From Comamonas sp. GB3 AK4-5 (GTDB lineage: Bacteria; Pseudomonadota; Gammaproteobacteria; Burkholderiales; Burkholderiaceae_C): DNA of 64,000 nt. The translations under genes and the position numbers were made by a program. The stretch is taken from positions 3,472,001-3,536,000 of the forward strand of contig NZ_CP166730.1 of assembly GCF_041320665.1 (NCBI RefSeq), given 5' to 3'. This document shows, one piece after another, positions 15,815 through 24,723 of the stretch (positions are counted from its first letter, which is position 1; every line of letters starts with the position of its first letter). The notes under the pieces are model-generated. The model worked only from the letters and a program-made list of their open reading frames with translations, made no database searches and had not been told where the DNA came from.

Positions 15815-18415
15815 TCAGGACGCTCCGCTTTGCGGCGCCGGTTCCGGCCCGCCTTGTTGGCGCTGGTGCAGCCAATGCTCCAGATCCTGCGGCGCCAAGG
15901 GACGGGAAAACAAAAAGCCCTGGGCCACGGGGTAGCCCTGCTCATGCAGCATGGCGTTTTGCACCGGTGTTTCCACCCCTTCCGCCACCACGGTCAGGTG
16001 CAGACTCTGGCCTATGCCCAGGATGGCACGGCTCAAAGCCTGGGCCGTGGCGTCATGCTCCAGGTCGGCCACAAAGCTGCGGTCCAGCTTCAGCTCGCTC
16101 ACCGGCAGGCGGCGCAGATAGCTCAGGCTGGAGTAGCCGGTACCAAAGTCATCCATGGACAGGCGCACCCCCTTGGCATGCACCTCGGCAATGGTCTTCA
16201 TGGTGCTGGGGTTGGTGTCAAGCAGCACGCTTTCCGTCAGCTCCAGTGTCAGGTCTTGCGGCGCCAGGGCATGGTGGTCCAGGGTGTCGGCAATCATGCG
16301 CGGCAGGTCCAGGTTGTGAAAGCTGGTGGGGGAGAGGTTGACCGACACCGCCGGCACCATCAGCCCCTGGGCCCGCCACTGGGCCAGTTGCCGGCAGGCC
16401 TCGCCCAATGCCCAACGCCCCAGCTCGGCGATCAGACCGCATTCCTCGGCCAGCGGAATAAAGCGCGCCGGGGAAATCTCCCCCAGCTCCGCATGGGTCC
16501 AGCGCGCCAGGGCTTCCACGCCATACAGCTGCCCGGTCTCCAGATCAACCTGCGGCTGGTAATGCAGCTGCAGCGCTGCCTTCTGCAAGGCGTCGCGCAG
16601 CGCCAGCTCCAGCGCCAGGCGCTCCTGTACCAGCTGGTTCATTTCGCTGCTGTAGAAGCTGAAGCTCCCCCGCCCTCCACTCTTGGCCTGGTACATGGCC
16701 ATGTCCGCGCGCTGCAGCAAGGTCTCCATATCGCGGCCATCGGCGGGGTACATGGCAATGCCTATGCTGGCCGACACGGCCAGCGTGGCATCGGCCACCT
16801 GCAGCGACGCGGCCAGCAAGCCCTGCAAGCGCTCGATGGTGTAGGTCACATGCTCTGCGTCGCACTGCGGCAGCACCACCACGAACTCGTCGCCGGACAA
16901 ACGCCCTGCAATATCCGAGGCCCGCAACACCTCCTGCAGCCTGGAGGCCACATGGCACAGCAGCTCATCACCTGCCGAATGCCCCAGCGAATCATTGACC
17001 TGTTTGAAACGGTCCAGATCGATGAACAGCACGGCCAGCTGTTCTTCATTGCGCGCCGCACTGGCAATGGCCTGCTCGGCCCTGGCCTGCAGCAGGCTGC
17101 GATTAGGCAGGCCGGTCAGGCTGTCATAGAAAGCCAGCTGGCGAATACGGGCACGGGCGCGTTCACGCTCCAGTGCCAGCGTGCACAAATGCGTGCAGGC
17201 ATCCATCAGCTGCTGGTGAAAGTCCAGCAAATCCCCTTTCAGGGTTTCACGAAAATAGAGCGCAAAAGTGGCGACCACCTCCCCCTCGCCGTTGCGTATG
17301 GGCGAGGACCAGCAGGAGCGATAGCCCAGCATCTGCACCAGATGCTGGTAGCCACTCCACAGCGGGTCGGTGCTGATGTCGTCCACGCGCACCGGCGTAT
17401 TGCGCCAGGCCGCCGTGCCGCAGCTTCCGGCCTTGGGCCCTACGGCCATGCCATCCACCTGCTGCGAATAGGCCGCAGGCAGACTGGGGCCGGCCAGGGC
17501 GCGCAGGCATTGGTTGGCATCCACCTCCAAAATGGAGACGGCCACCTCGGGGGCAATGCGCTCCACCTCCCGGCACACCAGCTCCAGCACCTCGGTCAGC
17601 GGGCGCTCGCGGGCCATGGCCTCCAGCACCCGGTGCTGCAAGACCTCATGCATCTTGGCGCGGGTAATGTCGGTGAGCACCGTGATGGTGTAGCGCCAAT
17701 GCCCGTCGGCATCCACAATGGGATTGCTGGTGACCTTGGCCCAGTAACGCTGGCCCTGCTTGCCCACCACCACCTCTTCCCGCCCCACGGGCTGGCCTGC
17801 GCGCAAGGCCCCGCGATAGGTCTGGGCAAACTCTTCCGGCATTTGCGGCACCAGCAAGGGAATCGGATCTGCCTCCGCCAGCTCTTCGCTGCGCCAGCCC
17901 AGCATGCGGGTGAAGCCGCCGTTGACATAGAGGATGCGCGAGTGACCGTCGCTGATCATGACGGCCGAATCCGTGGCATCGGCCACCAGGGACAGGCGCT
18001 GCAGATGCTCTTGCTGCTGCTGCTCCTGCGCTCGGCGCTCGGTGATGTCGGTGGCCACTTTCAGGATCTGCACCACCTGGCCGCTGGTATCGTGCACCGG
18101 CGCATAGGTGGCCTCCAGCCAGCAGCGGCTGCCGTCGCCACGCACGCGCTCCACCACGCCGGAATGGGTGACGCCGCTGCACAAGCGGGCCCAGAAATGC
18201 CGGAACTGCGCCGCATCCTGCGGCGTACAAAAGCTCTGGTAGCTGCGGTTCTCGGCCTGCTCCTGCGTCAGCCTCAAGATATCCAGATACCGGCTGTTGG
18301 CCCGGCACAGCGATCCGTCCAGCGCAAACGCTGCAATCGCCATCACCCGGTCCAGCGCCTGCCACTGGGCCCCATGCAGCCCCCCCAAAGACGCGCTTGC
18401 AATTCCCTCAACCAT
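15815..18415 (-). CDS. PAS-PAS-GAF-GGDEF-EAL cyclic-di-GMP enzyme
   Basis: 866 residues. Order: PAS (about 20-130), PAS (135-250, ending VLTDITRAK), GAF (265-405), GGDEF (425-590) and EAL (605-855). The cyclase motif is SGDEF (507-511), a variant that is active in some proteins and not others. The phosphodiesterase half looks intact: EAL (634-636), DDFGTGYSS (from 755) and EGVET. It is therefore probably a phosphodiesterase, perhaps bifunctional, with cytosolic sensing domains and no membrane segment. The layout resembles DosP, but no haem-PAS signature is evident. The start at 18415 has AAGGA six bases upstream; the adjacent ATG at 18418 is too close. Confidence 0.92.
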   Translation of the reverse strand: MVEGIASASLGGLHGAQWQALDRVMAIAAFALDGSLCRANSRYLDILRLTQEQAENRSYQSFCTPQDAAQFRHFWARLCSGVTHSGVVERVRGDGSRCWLEATYAPVHDTSGQVVQILKVATDITERRAQEQQQQEHLQRLSLVADATDSAVMISDGHSRILYVNGGFTRMLGWRSEELAEADPIPLLVPQMPEEFAQTYRGALRAGQPVGREEVVVGKQGQRYWAKVTSNPIVDADGHWRYTITVLTDITRAKMHEVLQHRVLEAMARERPLTEVLELVCREVERIAPEVAVSILEVDANQCLRALAGPSLPAAYSQQVDGMAVGPKAGSCGTAAWRNTPVRVDDISTDPLWSGYQHLVQMLGYRSCWSSPIRNGEGEVVATFALYFRETLKGDLLDFHQQLMDACTHLCTLALERERARARIRQLAFYDSLTGLPNRSLLQARAEQAIASAARNEEQLAVLFIDLDRFKQVNDSLGHSAGDELLCHVASRLQEVLRASDIAGRLSGDEFVVVLPQCDAEHVTYTIERLQGLLAASLQVADATLAVSASIGIAMYPADGRDMETLLQRADMAMYQAKSGGRGSFSFYSSEMNQLVQERLALELALRDALQKAALQLHYQPQVDLETGQLYGVEALARWTHAELGEISPARFIPLAEECGLIAELGRWALGEACRQLAQWRAQGLMVPAVSVNLSPTSFHNLDLPRMIADTLDHHALAPQDLTLELTESVLLDTNPSTMKTIAEVHAKGVRLSMDDFGTGYSSLSYLRRLPVSELKLDRSFVADLEHDATAQALSRAILGIGQSLHLTVVAEGVETPVQNAMLHEQGYPVAQGFLFSRPLAPQDLEHWLHQRQQGGPEPAPQSGAS

Positions 18416-18717
18416 CATGCTTCCTTTGCTTTTTTTCTGCGGTGGTCACAGCGCAGCGACCGTGCATCGATTGCCGGCAGCAATCTTAATGATGGCTTTA
18501 ATATTTACAAACTATGGGTGCATGAAAATTTTTTGCTTGTGCCTGCGCTTTGCATGCTGCTTGGCCTGGATCAGAAAATGCGCTCAAACAGTGGCGGCCA
18601 TACAGCCCGCCAGCCCAGCCGCACAGGCCCCAAAGTGACCACCCACCACACCGCGGCCAATGCCTTGCGCGGCCCCGTCCACCGCTGCACAGGCCATCAG
18701 CCAAATGTCAGCTCGGA
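18416..18717. other. Intergenic region, mostly unassigned
   Basis: Contains the AT-rich upstream region of the cyclic-di-GMP gene (about 18420-18540), where its promoter should lie. The rest, next to the DMT-permease remnant, may be further decayed coding sequence but I cannot align it with confidence. Confidence 0.5.
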
Positions 18718-18959
18718 AAGTAGGCTGATCCACACCATGAAGAACACTGGCTCATACGCCCCCTGCCGGGCCGCCACCAGCCGCCATGGCAGTGCATGCG
18801 GGCACACCCGCGCAAAGCACCCAAGGCAAAGAAGCAGCCATAAAGCACAAGACGCTCAAGCGCATGGAACTCCGGCTTTACAAGCCCCATGCCATGACCA
18901 CAAAGCGCATCCCCCAGATGGAGCTGGCGACCAGTCCCCTCGCAACAAGGGCACTGCCG
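18718..18959 (-). pseudogene. Remnant of an EamA/DMT-family permease gene
   Basis: Two blocks match the intact permease at 23424-24347. Block 18718-18780 translates (minus) to LVAARQGAYEPVFFMVWISLL, against TRVAARQGPYEPVSFIVWTSLF in the intact gene. Block 18881-18959 translates to a first helix ending IWGMRFVVMAWGL, against VWGLNFVVMKWGL. About 410 bases separate these blocks in the intact gene but only 100 here, and the frames no longer join. The gene is therefore deleted and dead. The nucleotide similarity (for example CCCTGCCGGGCCGCCAC in both) shows common origin. Confidence 0.75.
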
Positions 18960-19994
18960 TCACGGCGCTGGCATGCATGCCACCGTAGCCAATGCCACGG
19001 GGCGGCCTTGCGCCTGGCGCGCGGCGACAAAGGCATCAAAGGCCTGGGCACTGGTTTTTCCGGGCACATAGCCCCAGCTTTTGAGCGCCGTGTTCAACAG
19101 CACGGGTCGATAACGCAAAAAGTCCAGTTGCTCGGGCCCATAGCGGCTCACACCCAGATGAGAGCCCAGCCACAGAGCCGCTTGCAACAAGCCCGCAGGC
19201 AGCACGCGTGTGGTTTTCCCCAGGCGCTCCGCGATCTCGTGAATGGTCAACGCCCCATCACCTGCCAGGTTGTAGCAACCGGGAGCCGCCCCCTGGAGTG
19301 CATGCAAGATAGCGCCGGTCACATCCTCATCCCAGATGAACACAAACGGGCTGTCGCTGCCGCGTATCGCCAACAGACGCTGCTTCTCAAACAGCGCCGT
19401 GATCTGGTTGTCCACACGCTCGCCCAGAATGGTGCCTATGCGCAACACGGTTTGCTGCAGCTGTGGATGGGCCTCGCGCCACTCTGCCAGCATTTCCTCC
19501 ACTAGCCTTTTGTGGTCGGAATAGGCAAATACCGGGTTACCACGCAAAGGATGGTCTTCGACAATCCAGGGAGCGTTATCAGCGTAGTAGCCATAGGCTG
19601 CCCCGCTGGACGACACTACCACATGCCGCACGCCCGCTGCCACACACGCGCCCAGCACATTGCGCGTGCCGTTGACATCCACATCGTATTCAAAGGCTCG
19701 GCTCGAACCCTTGCTCGGCGTCACGATGGAGGCCAGATGCACCACGGTGTCGATATCGAATTCGCGCAAGGTATCGACCAAACCACCATCACGCACATCC
19801 TGTACGCGGTAGACCATGCCGGGCTGGCGCTGCTCTGCGGGCACTTCGCGCACATCCAGTGCCACCACCGTGGCACCGGCACGCCGGACCAAGGCGGCCA
19901 CCACACTGCGCCCCAGAAAACCGTCCCCCCCCGTCACCAACACGCGCTGCGCACGCGCGGTGGAGACCTCCAGGCCCATAGCTTGATCGCTCAT
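18960..19994 (-). CDS. NAD-dependent epimerase/dehydratase (extended SDR)
   Basis: 344 residues. The nucleotide-binding motif TGGDGFLG is at 21-28, and the catalytic Tyr-x3-Lys is YSDHK. The GTRNVLGACVAAGVRHVVVSSSGAAYGY region fits extended short-chain dehydrogenases of the sugar-epimerase or hydroxysteroid-dehydrogenase type. The start codon overlaps the stop of the transporter gene as ATGA at 19991-19994, indicating translational coupling. Third gene of a monooxygenase/transporter/dehydrogenase operon; the substrate is not evident. Confidence 0.87.
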   Translation of the reverse strand: MSDQAMGLEVSTARAQRVLVTGGDGFLGRSVVAALVRRAGATVVALDVREVPAEQRQPGMVYRVQDVRDGGLVDTLREFDIDTVVHLASIVTPSKGSSRAFEYDVDVNGTRNVLGACVAAGVRHVVVSSSGAAYGYYADNAPWIVEDHPLRGNPVFAYSDHKRLVEEMLAEWREAHPQLQQTVLRIGTILGERVDNQITALFEKQRLLAIRGSDSPFVFIWDEDVTGAILHALQGAAPGCYNLAGDGALTIHEIAERLGKTTRVLPAGLLQAALWLGSHLGVSRYGPEQLDFLRYRPVLLNTALKSWGYVPGKTSAQAFDAFVAARQAQGRPVALATVACMPAP

Positions 19995-20917
19995 GCCTTC
20001 ACTCCTTGCTGCGATCCGCCTTGCGGCACTTTGCGCCTCCACCACGACGCAAGCGCCAGACCCGCAATGATGTCCCAGAACCCCCACACGCCCGCCACCA
20101 CAGCCATGCCGCCCAGGCCTCCAAAAAAGCTGAAGATCAGTACCAGGCCCAAGCCCGCATTGCGCACCCCCACTTCCATGGCCACGGCCCGGCGCTCATA
20201 GTCCGCCAGGCCGGTAACGCGCGCGCACCCGTAGCCCGTGGCAAAAGCTATGGCGTCATGCAAGGCCACGGCCAGCAGCACTAGACCCACATAGTCGAGA
20301 AAGAAACGCCAGTTGCCGACAATGGCACCCACGATGAAACCGACCAAGGCCAGCAGACTCAGTACATGCACGGCTTTCTTGATGCGCTGCGTGCCCTGCG
20401 GGAAGCGGTGCGCACACCACAGACCCAGCACAAACGGCAGACCAATGATGGCCACGATATGGCCCACCATCTCCAACGGGTTCAGCGCAATCGTCTGCAG
20501 CAGGGCCGACGCCGTAGGATGCATGCCGCCCCACAATGCAAAGTTCAGCGGCATAACCACCACCGCGATGGCATTGGAGATCGCCGTCATCGAAACAGAC
20601 AGCGCCACATTGCCGCGAGCGCGGTGGGTGAGGATGTTGGAGATATTGCCCGGCGGGCAGCAAGCGACCAGAATCATGCCCAGCGCAATGCTGGGCCCCA
20701 CGCCCAGCAGCAAGGTCAGGGCGTAGGTCACGGCCGGCAGCACCAGAAACTGCGCAGCAATGCCCACCGCCATGGCCCAGGGCATGCGGGCCACGCGGCG
20801 AAAATCATCCAGCCGCGTATCCAGCGCAATGCCAAACATCAAAAAGCCCAGCACCCCGTTCAGCAAGGCCAGCGCAGCGGGGTTGAAGTTCAGGCGAATG
20901 TCATCAACGGGCAGCAT
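19991..20917 (-). CDS. Bile acid:sodium symporter family (BASS) transporter
   Basis: 308 residues with about nine to ten hydrophobic segments. The conserved motif CCPPGNISNILT and the later MEVGVRNAGLGL are characteristic of BASS proteins, which move organic anions with sodium. Bacterial members carry bile acids, pantoate or other carboxylates. The gene overlaps the upstream monooxygenase by 14 bases and the downstream dehydrogenase by 4. The operon context suggests it imports the substrate of those enzymes or exports a product. Confidence 0.88.
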   Translation of the reverse strand: MLPVDDIRLNFNPAALALLNGVLGFLMFGIALDTRLDDFRRVARMPWAMAVGIAAQFLVLPAVTYALTLLLGVGPSIALGMILVACCPPGNISNILTHRARGNVALSVSMTAISNAIAVVVMPLNFALWGGMHPTASALLQTIALNPLEMVGHIVAIIGLPFVLGLWCAHRFPQGTQRIKKAVHVLSLLALVGFIVGAIVGNWRFFLDYVGLVLLAVALHDAIAFATGYGCARVTGLADYERRAVAMEVGVRNAGLGLVLIFSFFGGLGGMAVVAGVWGFWDIIAGLALASWWRRKVPQGGSQQGVKA

Positions 20918-22307
20918 GACTCGCTCCCTGTGCTACGCCCTGGCCCACAGCGGCAGGCAGCACAGCAGCTGCTTCACGCACCGTGCGGCGATACACGTCC
21001 TTGTTCACGTAATACGCCATCCGCTCCAGCTGCAGATAGCGGTAGCCGCCGCTCAGATCGGGAGCCGGGCCCGCCACCTTGGCCTGAAAGCGCAGAGCCG
21101 CCGGAGCCCGGACATCCAGGCCATGAAAGTAACGCGCCACCAGCTCGGCCTGCTCGTAGCGCCCCTGCCAGCCCAGGCCGCTGGCCTCCAGCATGCCCAG
21201 CACGGCCAGACGGTGGTAGCGCGGGTTGAAGATGTTCAGGTACAGCCGGGGCGCCATGCCACTCCAGTTGAGCAGAGCCTTTTCCATGAAGGGATAGTGC
21301 AAGGTATAGCCTGTGGCCAGAAGCACCAAGTCGTAGTCCTGTTGCTTGCTGTCTTTGAAGTGCACGGTGTGTCCGTCAAAGCGGGCAATGTCGGCCCTTA
21401 CCTGGATGTCGCCATGACCCAGGTGGTGCAGGATGAGCGAGTTCACAATGGGGTGGGACTCGTACATCTTGTAGTCGGGCTTGGGAAAACCGAAACGCAC
21501 CGGATCCCCCGTAAACCACTTCAGCACCTGGCTGTCCACTTTTTGCTTCAACCAACGCGGCAAAGAACGCTTTCCGCCCAAGGTGTCGGCCGGCTTGCCA
21601 AACACATACTTGGGTACGAAGTAGTAGCCACGGCGCACCGATATGTCCACGTTCTGCGCCGCATGCACCGCATCCACCGCGATGTCGCAGCCCGAGTTTC
21701 CGGCGCCCACGATCAGCACCCGCTTGCCTTTGAGCTGCTCGGCCGTTTTGTACTGACAGGTGTGCAACAGCTCGCCGGCGAACTGGCCGAAAAACCGTGG
21801 GATCTGCGGCTCCGACAAGGTGCCATTGGCGATCACCACGCCTTTGTAGACAGCGCTTTCCAGTGCGCCCTCGGCATTGCGTACCGTCACGCGCCAAGGT
21901 GTGTCCGCGTCTTCGGGGCGCACAGGCTCCACCTTTTCCACCCGCACGTTGAAGCGAAAGTGCCGGCGCAGATCGAAGCGGTCGGCAAAGTCGCTGAAAT
22001 AGCGGGTCAGCTCCCGGTGGCTGGGGTAGTCGGCCACTTCATCGTCCATGGGGAATTCCGTGAACTCCGTAGTGCGCTTGCTGGAAATCAAATGAGCTGA
22101 GGCATAGACCGTGGAGCGTGGGTTACGGATGTTCCACAATCCACCCACATCGCTGTAAGCCTCAAAGCCCTGAAACGCAATGCCGCAGCGCTGCAGATTG
22201 CGCGCCCCGGCCAGCCCCGAAGGGCCGGCACCGATCAAGGCCACCATGGTCTCCGTGGGCTGTGCCTGGCGGGTCGCTGCGGGCGCCGTATGGCGGTCAT
22301 TTCGCAT
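20904..22307 (-). CDS. Flavin-containing monooxygenase
   Basis: 467 residues. Two Rossmann motifs are seen: LIGAGPSGLAGARNL for FAD and VLIVGAGNSGCDIA for NADPH, with the FMO signature FFGQFAGELLHTCQY between them and a late LLATGYTLHYPF. This puts it in the FMO/Baeyer-Villiger group, oxidising heteroatoms or ketones. It is the first gene of the operon and is divergent from an IclR regulator. No cyclohexanone- or sterol-specific marker can be read, so the substrate remains open. Confidence 0.9.
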   Translation of the reverse strand: MRNDRHTAPAATRQAQPTETMVALIGAGPSGLAGARNLQRCGIAFQGFEAYSDVGGLWNIRNPRSTVYASAHLISSKRTTEFTEFPMDDEVADYPSHRELTRYFSDFADRFDLRRHFRFNVRVEKVEPVRPEDADTPWRVTVRNAEGALESAVYKGVVIANGTLSEPQIPRFFGQFAGELLHTCQYKTAEQLKGKRVLIVGAGNSGCDIAVDAVHAAQNVDISVRRGYYFVPKYVFGKPADTLGGKRSLPRWLKQKVDSQVLKWFTGDPVRFGFPKPDYKMYESHPIVNSLILHHLGHGDIQVRADIARFDGHTVHFKDSKQQDYDLVLLATGYTLHYPFMEKALLNWSGMAPRLYLNIFNPRYHRLAVLGMLEASGLGWQGRYEQAELVARYFHGLDVRAPAALRFQAKVAGPAPDLSGGYRYLQLERMAYYVNKDVYRRTVREAAAVLPAAVGQGVAQGASHAAR

Positions 22308-22456
22308 GTTTTGTCTCCCTCGTTTTTGTGCGCTGCATTGGACGGGTCATGGTCCGAGGCTCTCCGTGCCACGCACATCTAACATTTGCATGCACTCTAT
22401 GTTCAATGCTAAAAATCCCGAAAATTTTTAGTGAGGCGTCTCATTTTTCGAGATTT
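22308..22456. promoter_or_regulatory. Divergent promoter region between monooxygenase operon and IclR gene
   Basis: 149 AT-rich bases. A short dyad TGAG-GCGT-CTCA (22432-22443) lies just before the IclR start and is flanked by A/T runs, and GCATGC-type symmetry occurs near 22388-22396. Either could be an IclR operator, but the evidence is position only. Confidence 0.4.
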
Positions 22457-23215
22457 ATGACAAAAACAAGCCTGCCACCAGCACTGCGCCTCTTCGATCT
22501 GCTGGAAATCCTGGTGCGTGAAGCCCGGCCTGTGAGCCTGACCGAAGTGGTGGCCCTCAGCGGCTGGCCCAAACCCAGCGTGCATCGCCAGCTGATGCAA
22601 CTGGAAGCCGGCGGCCTCCTGGTACGCGAGCCTGATGGCCGCCGCTTTACCCTGGCGACACGACTGCTGCGTTTGGCCGAAGCCACCTTGGCTGGGAGCG
22701 CCCAGCAAAGCGTGCGCCATGCTGTGCTGCGACAGTTGGTGAGCGATATTGGAGAGAGCTGCAATCTCACGGCACTGTCAGGCGCCGAGGTGGTGTATCT
22801 GGACCGCATCGAATCGGCCTTTCCACTGCAGCTCAATCTGCGCCCCGGGACCCGTGTGCCGGTGCACTGTTCGGCCAGCGGCAAGCTCATCCTGGCGCAT
22901 ATGGCGGCCGCGCGGCGCACCGCCTTGATGGATGGGTTGCCGCTGCCGCGCTACACGGCCACCACCTTGACCACACCCCAGGTTCTGGACGAAGAATTCC
23001 GCCGCATTCGCAAACAAGGCTATGCCGTCGATGCCGAGGAATTTGTGGAAGGCCTGGTCTGCGTGGCCGTTCCGGTATGGGGCAATGACGGCCGCAGCGT
23101 GCGCTGCGCCGTGGCCGTGCAAGCCCCGGTGGCGCGCATGAACCTGGCCCAAGCCCTGGAAAAAGCCCCGCGCCTGCATGAAGCCGCCAAGGCCCTGGGC
23201 CGCACGCTCTCTTGA
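22457..23215 (+). CDS. IclR-family transcriptional regulator
   Basis: 252 residues. The N-terminal winged helix (LFDLLEILVREARPVSLTEVVALSGWPKPSVHRQLMQLE region) is followed by the IclR effector domain with ESCNLTALSGAEVVYLDRIES, VPVHCSASGKLIL and EFVEGLVCVAVPV. Such regulators usually control adjacent catabolic genes; here the divergent monooxygenase/BASS/dehydrogenase operon is the obvious target. The start at 22457 gives a normal family N terminus; the longer upstream frame is not convincing. About 200 bases without a gene follow, containing a short repeat. Confidence 0.9.
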   Translation: MTKTSLPPALRLFDLLEILVREARPVSLTEVVALSGWPKPSVHRQLMQLEAGGLLVREPDGRRFTLATRLLRLAEATLAGSAQQSVRHAVLRQLVSDIGESCNLTALSGAEVVYLDRIESAFPLQLNLRPGTRVPVHCSASGKLILAHMAAARRTALMDGLPLPRYTATTLTTPQVLDEEFRRIRKQGYAVDAEEFVEGLVCVAVPVWGNDGRSVRCAVAVQAPVARMNLAQALEKAPRLHEAAKALGRTLS

Positions 23216-23347
23216 GCGAAGAATGTGTTCAACGTCTCCTCGCGGCGCGCCCGCAAAGCCACTGGTCATCACATTCCAATTTCTGGACTGGAGTGAAATC
23301 GGGCGATTTCTTCGTGCAAAAGCACAGCTTGCATCCCGGCGCAAGCT

Positions 23348-23389
23348 GCGCCCCATCGACGCAAACCTATCCCGATTACGCTTCAACGC
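23348..23389. repeat. Short dispersed repeat, copy 1
   Basis: 42 bases beginning GCGCCCCATCGAC and ending CAACGC; 37 positions match a copy at 31222-31263. Neither copy is in a gene. Confidence 0.55.
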
Positions 23390-23423
23390 GCCGTAGAGAC
23401 TTTGAACACGCTCTTCGCACGCC

Positions 23424-24347
23424 CTAGCTGCGCCGCCGCAGCCAGCGCCCACCAAACTGGTTCACCACCATGCCCAGCAGCACGCCCACCGTGCCCAGCC
23501 ATTGCAGGCCCGTGGGCAACTCGCCCAGCAGCAGCATGGCCGACAACAGCCCAATCACCGGCACCAGCAGCGACAGCGGTGCCACCGTGCTGGCCGCATA
23601 ACGCTGCAACAACCGCGTCCACAGGCCATAGCCCAGCAAGGTGGACAGCAAGGCCAGATAGGCCACCACCGCCAGCTCGCGCAGCCCAAAGGCCTGCAGT
23701 TGCTGCAGCATTGACTCCGCCCCCTCCACCCACCAGGACAGCGCAAACAAGGGCAGGATGGGGAACAGGCTGGTCCACACAATGAAGGACACCGGCTCAT
23801 ACGGCCCCTGCCGGGCCGCCACACGCGTGAGCAGATTGGAGCCCGCCCACATGGCTGCGGCCCCCACGGTGAGCACAAAGCCCGCCAGGCTCATCTCGGT
23901 GGCGCCATCGCCATGGGCCGCCCCAATCAGCACCAGGCCGGCGATGGCAATCGTCAGCCCCATCCACTGCCAGCGCTGGGGTTTTTCGCCCAGCAGGGCA
24001 GCAGCCATCAGCATGGTGATGAAGGCCTGGGTCTGCAACACCACCGAAGCCATGCCCGCCGGCATGCCCAGCTGCATGCCCGTGAACAACAGACCGAACT
24101 GGCCCACGCCCTGCACCAAACCATAGGCGGCCAACAGCCCCCAGGACAGATTCTTGGGCGGGCGCACAAACAGCAAAAACGGCAGCGATGCCGCCATGAA
24201 ACGCAGCGCGCACAGCAGCAGCGGCGACACCGTGGCCAGGCCCCACTTCATGACCACAAAATTCAGCCCCCAGACCACAATGACCACAAGGGCACTGAGC
24301 CAGTCGGTGCGGGACATGCCATGGGCAGAAGAAGAGGCAGCAATCAT
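23424..24347 (-). CDS. EamA/DMT-family permease
   Basis: 307 residues with ten hydrophobic helices arranged as two EamA repeats (first helix ALVVIVVWGLNFVVMKWGL, a second half from FVLTVGAAAMWAGSNLLTRVA). Members export amino acids, metabolites or drugs; the closest known examples by feel are YdcZ/RhtA-type exporters, but no specific substrate can be assigned. The start is uncertain between 24347 and 24317 (MSRTDW); neither has a clear ribosome site. A decayed relative of this gene is at 18718-18959. Confidence 0.87.
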   Translation of the reverse strand: MIAASSSAHGMSRTDWLSALVVIVVWGLNFVVMKWGLATVSPLLLCALRFMAASLPFLLFVRPPKNLSWGLLAAYGLVQGVGQFGLLFTGMQLGMPAGMASVVLQTQAFITMLMAAALLGEKPQRWQWMGLTIAIAGLVLIGAAHGDGATEMSLAGFVLTVGAAAMWAGSNLLTRVAARQGPYEPVSFIVWTSLFPILPLFALSWWVEGAESMLQQLQAFGLRELAVVAYLALLSTLLGYGLWTRLLQRYAASTVAPLSLLVPVIGLLSAMLLLGELPTGLQWLGTVGVLLGMVVNQFGGRWLRRRS

Positions 24348-24484
24348 GGATGGAGTAGTGGTCAAGGCCAAAGCAGCCCGCCAGTATGACCTGTGCCGCG
24401 GCTCGCTGCAGTCGCAGCCAGCACTCGGCGATATAAGCATTTCAGCCCGCAAATGCAGAGCCTATCAGCCACTACAGCTATCAA

Positions 24485-24513
24485 TAAAAAAGCAGCCCGC
24501 AGGCTGCTTTTTT
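24485..24513 (-). terminator. Intrinsic terminator downstream of pmbA
   Basis: AAAAAAGCAGCCCGCAGGCT GCTTTTTT-type hairpin, with A and T runs on both sides. It is placed to end leftward pmbA transcripts and could act in both directions. Confidence 0.85.
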
Positions 24514-24587
24514 GAATAACGAGAATTTCAGAGAGCGTGCCCACAGGTGTGGCAGGCATAGCGCCTCAACTCAACAAGGCCCACGCC

Positions 24588-24718
24588 GCACAAAACTGGC
24601 ACGGCCTACGTCAGAGGCACCGCGCAAGGGCCGCCCCGCCGCGCTGGTGCCGTCCCCCTGCCCGCGAGCGCAGCGACGCGAGAGCGGGGGGAAGGCGCAA
24701 AGCGCCTCAGGGGGGTGT
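24588..24718 (-). repeat. Dispersed GC-rich intergenic repeat, copy D
   Basis: Carries AAAACTGGCACGGCC, GCACCGCGCAAGGGCCGCCC, a CCCGC..GCGGG hairpin with CGCAGCGACGCG in the loop region, and the end GGCGCAAAGCGCCTCAGGGG. It lies directly downstream of the pmbA stop codon (five bases away). Confidence 0.8.
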
Positions 24719-24723
24719 CGCAA

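Noticed and set aside
13849-18988. Very long open frames opposite the unknown protein (14.2-15.3 kb) and opposite the GGDEF/EAL gene
   Set aside because: Both are GC-driven mirror frames; their translations are rich in Gln, His, Arg and Ala and cross the tandem repeats and the decayed permease.
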